Source of the DNA: Bacillota bacterium
GTDB lineage: Bacteria > Bacillota > Clostridia > Lachnospirales > Lachnospiraceae
Assembly (NCBI GenBank): GCA_023435505.1
Contig: JAEYRR010000182.1
Coordinates: forward strand, 1-11,522
Direction: 5' to 3'
Length of the DNA stretch: 11,522 nucleotides
This document shows, one piece after another, positions 6,615 through 11,522 of the stretch (position 1 is its first letter; each line of letters starts with the position of its first letter). The translations under genes were made by a program, and so were the position numbers. The notes under the pieces were generated by a model. The model was not told the origin of the DNA, did not search any database, and was given only the letters and a program-made list of their open reading frames with translations.

Positions 6615-6630
6615 GTTTATGTAGATAAAC
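6615..6630. repeat. Short hairpin GTTTAT-GTAG-ATAAAC
   Basis: A perfect 6-bp stem with a four-base loop lies just beyond the greA hairpin in the direction of transcription, about 35 bases upstream of the phosphatase -35 box. There is no T run next to it. It may back up termination or be incidental in AT-rich DNA. Confidence 0.3.
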
Positions 6631-6632
6631 CT

Positions 6633-6680
6633 AAAGAAAGACAGAGAACGATGGTTGGATATCATTCCCTGCCTTTCTTT
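6633..6680 (-). terminator. greA terminator, 20-bp stem with three G-U pairs
   Basis: In minus-strand RNA positions 6680-6661 pair with 6652-6633 to give an unbroken 20-bp stem with three G-U pairs and an eight-base loop. On the plus strand the same three positions are A/C mismatches, so the structure is specific to the greA transcript. The stem begins within the greA stop codon. The 3' arm is U-rich (ends CUUUCUUU), but the U run after it is short, so it may also act as a 3'-end stabiliser. Confidence 0.7.
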
Positions 6681-7150
6681 TATATCTTCTCTATCTTCTT
6701 GATTACGACATAATAGCTGTAATCCTTATTTACAAAAACCTGCACCCTATCCCCCACCTTATGGCCAACTAATACTTTCCCAAGTGGCGATTCAATGCTT
6801 ATTTTATTTTGAAGGGAATTTCCCTGAACTGTTGTTGTCATTTCATAGGTCTCAGTCTCATCGTCCTCTTCAAAATACAACTGTACCTTTTTATTTAAAC
6901 CAACCTCGTCCTCTTTGGAATCCTCTGACACAATAGTTGCTGTCTTTATCATTCTCTGTAAATAACGGATGCGGCTTTCGTTCTTATTCTTATCTCTTTT
7001 CGCTGCATAATACTCGAAGTTCTCACTAAGATCTCCCTGGGCTCTGGCTTCCTTCACCGCCTCCAGGGCGTCTTTACGCACTACTAACCTGCGATATTCA
7101 ATCTCTTCTTCCAGCTTTGTAATATCCGACTGGGTTAATTTATTATACAT
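6680..7150 (-). CDS. greA: Transcription elongation factor GreA family
   Basis: The 156-aa protein enters the RNA polymerase secondary channel and stimulates cleavage of backtracked RNA. The N-terminal coiled coil covers about residues 8-72. Its tip carries the acidic pair D40 and E43 in GDLSENFEYYAAKRDK, equivalent to D41 and E44 of E. coli GreA. The C-terminal FKBP-like domain has the usual SPLGKVLVGHKVGDRVQV (residues 121-138). Phe at residue 45, where the housekeeping GreA usually has Ala (SENAEY), suggests a second, divergent GreA rather than the main one; that is inference. It starts 16 bases after the DUF6273 gene, with GAGGG before the ATG, and shares its transcript. A strand-specific hairpin begins at its stop codon. 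Confidence 0.9.
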   Translation of the reverse strand: MYNKLTQSDITKLEEEIEYRRLVVRKDALEAVKEARAQGDLSENFEYYAAKRDKNKNESRIRYLQRMIKTATIVSEDSKEDEVGLNKKVQLYFEEDDETETYEMTTTVQGNSLQNKISIESPLGKVLVGHKVGDRVQVFVNKDYSYYVVIKKIEKI

Positions 7151-7166
7151 GCCATCCCTCTTTACC

Positions 7167-8354
7167 TTAATATTGGTACCAAAATGCAGGTACCGTCAAT
7201 AATTCTGTCGTATCTGCGGCATATCCGTAATCCATCACATCTCCATTTGGACTCATAAACACCACAGTACCTGTTGTCCTTCCGGCAGTTCTAAGCCAAC
7301 TGTTGTTCTTATGCTTATTGAGGACATCCTGGTACTTCATCTCTTTTGCACTCAAAATAAAGATTTTATCCGTAGTATCTTTTCCAAAATTGGTGTTGCT
7401 AAGTGCAGTATCTACAATGTATGCCTGCTCTTCCTTAGTGAAGGTCTCCTCTAAGAAGGTTGAGTTTAAATACTTTCTTATGAAAGAATTCTCCCAGGTT
7501 ACATTAGAGAGTTCAGTAGAAAAAGCAAGACCATCTAGACCTTCCACCTTTACTGCCAATGCTTTATCTTCTAGTTTATCAACTATAATCCAGGAGTGGT
7601 TTCCGATATTGATGCGGTCTCCCACCTTCTTATGCGCAAATAACTGCTGCTCGATTTTAGCAATCCTCTGATTACTGTCTTTATATCCAGCTGTCTTAAG
7701 AAAATAGTTTTTAGCATTCTTATAACTATCCTGTGTCAGATCATCTCCGGATAGGATGGACTCTCCAGCTTTGTAGTTACATTCCCTGGCAAACTCTTCA
7801 CTATCTTTATACTCCTTAAGATTGGTAAATATACCGGCTACACGACCATAGTGTCCAGTACTCATAAACACTTTACCTACCTGATAGTGGCAATGATCGG
7901 TTCTAGAGTAAATCACTAAACCGAGGATACAGACAATAACCAGATAAAAGGCATATAAACCCTTTCTTCTCTTCTTGTTCAACCTGTCAAAAGAACTCTC
8001 ACATTGTATGCGAAGTTCCTCTGCATTCTTATAATCCTTAAGTTCCTTCAACAGCTTATTTGCCTTATGAAGTGATTCTGATGATTTACCATTCTCCATC
8101 AGTAATTTTGCTTTTTCTAACTTACTATCATTCACCTGAGACTTGGTTTTCTTAGCCAGTCTGTCACATTCTTCAGACAGGGCCCCTGCATCCATATAAT
8201 CGCCTATTGCTTTAAAGTCCTTGGCTAATGTCTTATATAGTTTTACTTTTTCCTCAGTAATCGTCATACAGGACATACTTTCAAAAAGATTCTTACTAGC
8301 GTTATACTGTTTCTCCTGGGCACTGTTTTTCCCTGTATTATTATCATCCACCAT
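7167..8354 (-). CDS. Membrane-anchored repeat protein with C-terminal DUF6273 domain
   Basis: The 395-aa protein has an N-terminal helical part (1-130), a basic stretch KKRRKG (127-132), one membrane segment GLYAFYLVIVCILGLVIYS (132-150) and a C-terminal part expected outside the cell. Helical repeats with a Y(K/M)(D/N)(A/S) core occur on both sides: GDYMDAGALSEECDRL (51-66), KDYKNAEELRIQC (106-118), KEYKDSEEFAREC (180-192) and AGYKDSNQRI (222-231). They look like degenerate TPR units. From about 243 the sequence has the features of DUF6273: VGDRINIGNHSWIIVD, NVTWENSFIRKYLNSTF, IFILSAKE, SWLRTAG and a final VPAFW. DUF6273 has no proven function and is common in clostridia. AAGGA precedes the ATG. 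A promoter at the end of the upstream gene drives it with greA. Confidence 0.75.
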   Translation of the reverse strand: MVDDNNTGKNSAQEKQYNASKNLFESMSCMTITEEKVKLYKTLAKDFKAIGDYMDAGALSEECDRLAKKTKSQVNDSKLEKAKLLMENGKSSESLHKANKLLKELKDYKNAEELRIQCESSFDRLNKKRRKGLYAFYLVIVCILGLVIYSRTDHCHYQVGKVFMSTGHYGRVAGIFTNLKEYKDSEEFARECNYKAGESILSGDDLTQDSYKNAKNYFLKTAGYKDSNQRIAKIEQQLFAHKKVGDRINIGNHSWIIVDKLEDKALAVKVEGLDGLAFSTELSNVTWENSFIRKYLNSTFLEETFTKEEQAYIVDTALSNTNFGKDTTDKIFILSAKEMKYQDVLNKHKNNSWLRTAGRTTGTVVFMSPNGDVMDYGYAADTTELLTVPAFWYQY

Positions 8355-8384
8355 CTTATAATTCCTTCCATTTACTATGCAAAT

Positions 8385-8413
8385 TATATAAGCTATTTTA
8401 TCAGATTTGTCAA
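8385..8413 (-). promoter_or_regulatory. Promoter for the DUF6273 gene and greA
   Basis: On the minus strand a perfect TTGACA (8408-8413) is followed after 17 bases by TATATA (8385-8390); a consensus TATAAT at 8383-8388 gives a 19-base spacer. The -35 box contains the TGA stop codon of the upstream RHH gene. Predicted start is near 8377, about 23 bases before the ATG. Confidence 0.6.
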
Positions 8414-8667
8414 GGATTACCTCGGTGCTTTTTCACCGCTTCCGACAGTAGATACTCAATCTGGCTATTAATTGAGCGATAGTCCTCTTCTGCCCAGGAA
8501 GCAAGTTCATTCCAAAGACTAGGAGCAAGGCGGAGAAGCACTTGCTTCTTCGCCTTCTCCTGGTCTTTCAATTTCTTCTCTCTGCTTCTTACTTCCTCTT
8601 CCAGTCGTTTTATCTGCTCTAAGCGCTGTTGTAATCTTTCTTCTTTTACCTCTAACTCAGGTTTCAT
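8410..8667 (-). CDS. Coiled-coil plus ribbon-helix-helix (Arc-like) small protein
   Basis: The 85-aa protein has two parts. Residues 4-40 are almost all charged residues and leucines in heptad-like spacing (LEVKEERLQQRLEQIKRLEE and onward), a clear coiled coil. Residues 41-80 fit a ribbon-helix-helix fold: the strand KQVLLRLAP, helix SLWNELASWAEEDY, then RSINSQIEYLLSEAVKK, as in Arc/MetJ-type DNA-binding dimers. It starts 14 bases after the original end of the SPFH gene, with AGGAGG six bases before the ATG, so the two form an operon. From memory such RHH proteins often sit next to SPFH genes in Firmicutes, and they are sometimes labelled antitoxins. No toxin gene is present here. It may be an autoregulator of this operon, which is inference. 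Confidence 0.75.
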   Translation of the reverse strand: MKPELEVKEERLQQRLEQIKRLEEEVRSREKKLKDQEKAKKQVLLRLAPSLWNELASWAEEDYRSINSQIEYLLSEAVKKHRGNP

Positions 8668-8681
8668 AAAAACCTCCTGGT

Positions 8682-8804
8682 CTAATATATACTACCGCTA
8701 TTAACGATAGGTTGGGCATCCTTGTTTCCACAAAGAACAACCAGTAGATTGCTCACCATTGCTGCCTTTCTTTCTTCATCCAACACTACGATTTCCTCTT
8801 CCCC
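8682..8804 (-). pseudogene. Detached conserved C-terminal tail of the SPFH protein
   Basis: Immediately after the TAA at 8805-8807 the same frame stays open for 40 codons and ends at TAG 8682. It reads [20 protein letters not shown] and ends [15 protein letters not shown], which matches the C-terminal end known from clostridial SPFH proteins of this type. The reading frame is unbroken and the codons look unaltered. The stop replaces a codon that is usually Leu in this family, so a single T-to-A change (TTA to TAA) would explain it. Sequencing error, recent nonsense mutation and programmed readthrough cannot be separated from this sequence alone. Confidence 0.8.
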
Positions 8805-9689
8805 TTACTGGTCAATCGCCATCTTCACCATACTTACCGCACCCTCTACGATCTTCTGTCTGGCTGCGATAATGGCTACAGCCTGTTGTCTTTGGAGCAT
8901 GGCTGCGGCGATTTCCTCCGAATAAGACAAATGAGTGATTCTAACTTCTTCAATCATCAAACCTGCACCTTCAACTCTCTGCTGCAGTTCAACCTTCATA
9001 CTATTTGCAATCTCCTGGCTACTGCCACGAAGGGTTTTCTCATCACTGTCTTCCTCCATGGTATCATATGGATATAGCCTAGCAATATTACGGATCGTGG
9101 AATCACACTGAATGGAAAGATAGGTCTTATAATTTTCCACTTCAAACACTGCTTTCGTTGGATCCACTACCTTCCAGATCACCACAGCCCCAATGATGAT
9201 AGGGTTACCCAGAACATCATTTACCTTTTGTTTTTCATTCTGAAGAGTCAGCGTCTTTAAAGAAATCTTCTTACCGGTATCACTTCCGGTACTGATGGTT
9301 CCTGATACTCCAGAAGCACTTGCGCTGACAGCAAACGACCTAGCAGATGGATTAAACGCCGTAGCAAATGGATTCACATAATAAAATCCTTCCTCTTTTA
9401 CTGTTCCATAGTACCGTCCAAATAAAGTAAGCACTAACGCTTCATTAGGTTTTACAATATGAAGCACACAAATCAAAACAAAGAACATGATAAAGGCCAC
9501 ACAGCCTAAAACTAATAACGGTATACCAATTTCATAGACTTCGGTAGCTAGCAGGATACCTGCTAACACGACTGCGGCTATGGAACATAGCATATCCAAT
9601 AAAAGCAATAGCAATGCCTTTCCCCCGCTAAATGGATGAATCGTTTTCTCAGTTACATTTTTCTTACCTATTACATTTTCATTATCCAC
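8805..9689 (-). CDS. SPFH/band-7 domain membrane protein, cut short by an in-frame stop
   Basis: The 294-aa reading has a short cytoplasmic N-terminus and two membrane helices (about 24-48 and 53-78). A band-7/SPFH domain starts at KPNEALVLTLFGRYYGTVKEE (80-100) and continues through WKVVDPTKAVFEVENYKTYL to QRVEGAGLMIEEVRITHLSY. A coiled helix, AAAMLQRQQAVAIIAARQKI, follows. Proteins of this group scaffold membrane microdomains and oligomerise. The frame stops at TAA 8805, yet 40 further conserved codons follow in frame to TAG 8682; the full form would be 335 codons. The start codon is GTG (9689) with a weak GGGA site; no upstream ATG is available in frame. A four-codon ORF (ATG TTA TTT TAG) overlaps it by one base, which could couple translation. 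An RHH gene follows. Confidence 0.85.
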   Translation of the reverse strand: MDNENVIGKKNVTEKTIHPFSGGKALLLLLLDMLCSIAAVVLAGILLATEVYEIGIPLLVLGCVAFIMFFVLICVLHIVKPNEALVLTLFGRYYGTVKEEGFYYVNPFATAFNPSARSFAVSASASGVSGTISTGSDTGKKISLKTLTLQNEKQKVNDVLGNPIIIGAVVIWKVVDPTKAVFEVENYKTYLSIQCDSTIRNIARLYPYDTMEEDSDEKTLRGSSQEIANSMKVELQQRVEGAGLMIEEVRITHLSYSEEIAAAMLQRQQAVAIIAARQKIVEGAVSMVKMAIDQ

Positions 9690-9723
9690 TAAAATAACAT
9701 CCCATATAATAGTAATAACATTT

Positions 9724-9762
9724 TGATATCATTATTATATAGGAGGTGGATAAAATATGCAA
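9724..9762 (-). promoter_or_regulatory. SPFH operon promoter with palindrome at the start site
   Basis: On the minus strand TTGCAT (9757-9762), a 17-base spacer, then a perfect TATAAT (9734-9739). The 8-bp palindrome TGATATCA (9724-9731) covers the predicted transcription start and could be an operator. The -35 box is only a partial match. Confidence 0.5.
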
Positions 9763-9770
9763 TACTTCTC

Positions 9771-9790
9771 ATGAATTTCTAATAATTCAT
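9771..9790. repeat. Inverted repeat after the 124-aa gene
   Basis: ATGAATT (9771-9777) and AATTCAT (9784-9790) can form a 7-bp hairpin with a six-base loop just after the stop codon at 9792. It has only one G-C pair per stem end and no T run, so a terminator role is doubtful. It lies upstream of the SPFH promoter. Confidence 0.3.
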
Positions 9791-9791
9791 A

Positions 9792-10166
9792 TTACACCAG
9801 CCATTCCTTGGCTTTCTCAAAATCATCCATACAGGCAATTACAGTAGTAAGTAAGGTCTGATTTTTTATGTATCTTTTCAGTCTGCGGTTCAAACCTACA
9901 AACACTATTTTTTGAAAGGATTTCCCACAGTTGCTCAAAGAAACTAATAGGTACTGAAGGAAGTCTTCATTTACCACAGACTCATCCATGTTTATGGCAA
10001 TAAAAGTGCTGGTAGAGGGCCTTGCCATCTGTATCAGATCCTGGTCAAACTTTGTCCTCATATCCTCCAGATTATTGATGGAATCCAAATGCTCTGCCCA
10101 AATCTCTCCTCCATTGTAGTAAAGAGAGAAAGATTTTTTCTTCATTCCTTTGTTATTAATCATCAT
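9792..10166 (-). CDS. Hypothetical protein, 124 aa, possibly STAS-like fold
   Basis: The product begins MMINNKGMKKKSFSLYYNGG and has no signal peptide or membrane segment. The ORF could be read from 10268, but that would overlap pdaA by 68 bases. GAGGAG (10173-10178) lies six bases before the ATG at 10166, so the shorter form is chosen; it starts 34 bases after the pdaA stop. The pattern of short hydrophobic strands between helices (STFIAINMD, FQKIVFVGL, TTVIACMDDFEKAKEWL) recalls STAS/SpoIIAA-like domains, and the ending FEKAKEWL is typical of them. The conserved phosphorylated Ser cannot be placed with confidence. The STAS suggestion is from pattern alone; function is unknown. Confidence 0.6.
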   Translation of the reverse strand: MMINNKGMKKKSFSLYYNGGEIWAEHLDSINNLEDMRTKFDQDLIQMARPSTSTFIAINMDESVVNEDFLQYLLVSLSNCGKSFQKIVFVGLNRRLKRYIKNQTLLTTVIACMDDFEKAKEWLV

Positions 10167-10200
10167 TGTAGTCTCCTCTTCTATAAGCATACATTTCGTT

Positions 10201-11073
10201 TTACTTACATAACTCATCCAGAGTACCAAAACTATATCCCATCTCTTCCCATTTACTAAGAAGTTCATCTAGAATCTGCGCATTGGTTTTTGAGGTACTA
10301 TGAAGAAGGACTACTGCCCCCGGATGGATTCGCCCAAGAAGCTTTTTATATGCCTGTTCCTTTGACGGTTGTTTATCCTGATACCAGTCTACATAGGCAA
10401 GGCTCCAAAAGATTGTCTTATACCCCATGGTCTTGGCCATTTTAAGATTCTCAACACTGTATTTGCCTTGAGGTGGACGATAATATTTGACCATCTTCTT
10501 ACCAGTGGTACTTTCATACAGATTTTCCAGCTTGGATAACTCCTTCTGAAATGCTTCCTGACTGCTGATGGCTGACATATCCGGATGGCTAAAGGTATGG
10601 TTCCCCACTATATGCCCTTCCTCTACCATTCTCTTAACCAGTTCTGGGCTGGTTTCAATATAATTCCCAACCAAAAAGAAGGTAGCCTTTACATTGTGTT
10701 TTTTTAATGCATCTAAAATAGCTGCTGTATTCCCATTTTCATACCCAGCATCAAAGGTCAGATAAATGATTTTCTTACTAGTATCCCCAATATAGTAGGT
10801 GTCATATTGTTTTAGTTGTTCAGGCGTAGCATTGGCTGTTGGGGGCTGCCCTTCTCTGGAAAATCCAAGTCCCCAGTTTTCACAGGATGCCTCAATAGAA
10901 TCAAATACTGTTTCCACTTGATCTGTATCCACGATACTACCAGTCTTTACACTGACGGAGATCTCTTCGTTCCCCATTCCATGCATGAGATAGCCAAGCC
11001 CCTGTCCTACCACATAAGCTCCAACCATGATTGCTGCTACCAGCAGAATTCCCTTCCAATTTACTTTTCTCAT
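10201..11073 (-). CDS. pdaA: Polysaccharide deacetylase, PdaA type (delta-lactam/spore cortex)
   Basis: This enzyme removes N-acetyl groups from N-acetylmuramic acid in peptidoglycan, a step to the muramic delta-lactam of the spore cortex. The 290-aa protein has an N-terminal membrane anchor (residues 8-29) and a NodB-type domain outside it. Motif 1 is TFDAGYENG (106-114), with the catalytic D108. Motif 2 is GNHTFSHP (157-164), with metal ligands H159 and H163. RPPQG (199-203), VDW (228-230) and LLHSTSKTNA (256-265) complete the set. Ala at 109 replaces the second Asp of TFDDG; Bacillus PdaA has Asn there, so the change is a trait of the subfamily. NWGLGFS before the domain is also PdaA-like. 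ATG 11073 is used because TGAGG precedes it; an in-frame GTG at 11085 would add four residues. The pepT gene ends 35 bases upstream. Confidence 0.88.
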   Translation of the reverse strand: MRKVNWKGILLVAAIMVGAYVVGQGLGYLMHGMGNEEISVSVKTGSIVDTDQVETVFDSIEASCENWGLGFSREGQPPTANATPEQLKQYDTYYIGDTSKKIIYLTFDAGYENGNTAAILDALKKHNVKATFFLVGNYIETSPELVKRMVEEGHIVGNHTFSHPDMSAISSQEAFQKELSKLENLYESTTGKKMVKYYRPPQGKYSVENLKMAKTMGYKTIFWSLAYVDWYQDKQPSKEQAYKKLLGRIHPGAVVLLHSTSKTNAQILDELLSKWEEMGYSFGTLDELCK

Positions 11074-11108
11074 GAAAAGCCTCACATACCGTTGTTACTA
11101 GTAATATA

Positions 11109-11522
11109 TTAGAGCTTTTCCTTAGTCATGCCATATATTTCAATGATCTTTACTAGAAGCTCCACAATCTTCTCCATATCTTGTACCGGTACATACTCAT
11201 ATTTACCATGGAAGTTAAATCCTCCTGCACATAGGTTTGGACAAGGAAGACCCATATAGGAAAGTCTGGCCCCGTCCGTTCCACCACGGATTGCCACAAT
11301 CTTAGGCACAATGTCTAATTGCTGCATGGCGGCCTTGGCATTGTCAATCAGATGCATATGAGGCTCTACCATTTCCTTCATATTGTAATAGTTGTCCTTT
11401 ACAATAGCAGTTACAGTACCCTCTCCATACTTCTCATTAAGATACGCGGCAATTTTCTCAAATCGCTCCTTCTTCTTCTCAAACTGTCCCTTGTCATGAT
11501 CCCGGATGATATAGCTCATGGT
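11109..11522 (-). CDS. pepT: Peptidase T (tripeptidase), C-terminal part
   Basis: The window holds only the last 137 codons; the frame continues past the right edge, so the ATG at 11519 is internal. Peptidase T is a zinc aminopeptidase of the M20 family that cleaves the N-terminal residue from tripeptides in the cytoplasm. The family is shown by [32 protein letters not shown], then [20 protein letters not shown] and [14 protein letters not shown], which are standard PepT segments; the His of NFHG is a metal ligand. A gap of 35 bases leads to pdaA, and no terminator lies between, so cotranscription is likely. Confidence 0.92.
   Translation of the reverse strand, partial: TMSYIIRDHDKGQFEKKKERFEKIAAYLNEKYGEGTVTAIVKDNYYNMKEMVEPHMHLIDNAKAAMQQLDIVPKIVAIRGGTDGARLSYMGLPCPNLCAGGFNFHGKYEYVPVQDMEKIVELLVKIIEIYGMTKEKL

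Noticed and set aside
8410..8667. RHH protein as the antitoxin of a toxin-antitoxin pair
   Set aside because: No small toxin-like ORF is adjacent; its partner in the operon is the SPFH gene, and the downstream gene is a large membrane protein with its own promoter.
10167..10268. Longer start for the 124-aa protein at 10268
   Set aside because: It would overlap pdaA by 68 bases, while the ATG at 10166 has GAGGAG at the right distance.
10816..11112. 98-codon plus-strand ORF across the pdaA 5' end
   Set aside because: It is antisense to the PdaA membrane anchor and linker, lacks a ribosome binding site and resembles no known protein.
1..11522. CRISPR array, tRNA, rRNA, insertion sequence or phage genes
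   Set aside because: No regularly spaced repeats, no tRNA-like cloverleaf, no transposase or integrase motif and no terminal inverted repeats with target duplications were seen on either strand.

Overview
The window reads as a stretch of a low-GC Gram-positive chromosome, most likely a spore-forming clostridium of the Lachnospiraceae type. The evidence is the AT-rich composition, strong AGGAGG-type ribosome binding sites, a PdaA-type spore-cortex deacetylase, a DUF6273 protein and the SPFH/ribbon-helix-helix gene pair. The family assignment is inference; no rRNA or other phylogenetic marker is present. Every supported gene lies on the minus strand, so transcription runs from high to low coordinates. 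There is no rRNA, tRNA, CRISPR array, insertion sequence or prophage. The only stretches over 300 bases outside the larger genes are around 5408-5778, which holds a 53-codon small ORF, a promoter and a terminator.

In transcription order: the 3' end of pepT (peptidase T, cut by the window edge), a pdaA-like polysaccharide deacetylase and a 124-aa protein of unknown function are closely spaced (9792-11522). Next, a promoter near 9734-9762 drives an SPFH/band-7 membrane protein and a small coiled-coil plus ribbon-helix-helix protein (8410-9689). The SPFH gene carries an in-frame TAA stop 40 codons before its conserved C-terminal end. A promoter whose -35 box overlaps the stop codon of the small protein then serves a membrane-anchored repeat protein with a C-terminal DUF6273 domain, followed by a greA-type transcript cleavage factor that ends in a strand-specific hairpin (6633-8413).

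Further along, a histidine-phosphatase gene stands alone, with a promoter enclosed by a perfect 10-bp inverted repeat and a clear terminator (5730-6590). A 53-codon Lys-rich small ORF and a DbpA-type DEAD-box RNA helicase share one promoter (3935-5703). A ferritin with every ferroxidase ligand intact has its own promoter, a PerR-box-like palindrome in the leader and a strong terminator (3228-3900). A GNAT acetyltransferase and a PfkB-family sugar kinase form a pair (1759-3128), and an ABC-2 exporter operon follows: two permeases and the first 13 codons of the ATPase (1-1671).

Most genes are housekeeping. The points worth a second look are the interrupted SPFH gene and its RHH partner, the unlisted small ORF ahead of the helicase, the inverted repeat around the phosphatase promoter, and the possible oxidative-stress control site ahead of ferritin. 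Several starts were moved downstream to the ATG that fits the ribosome binding site.
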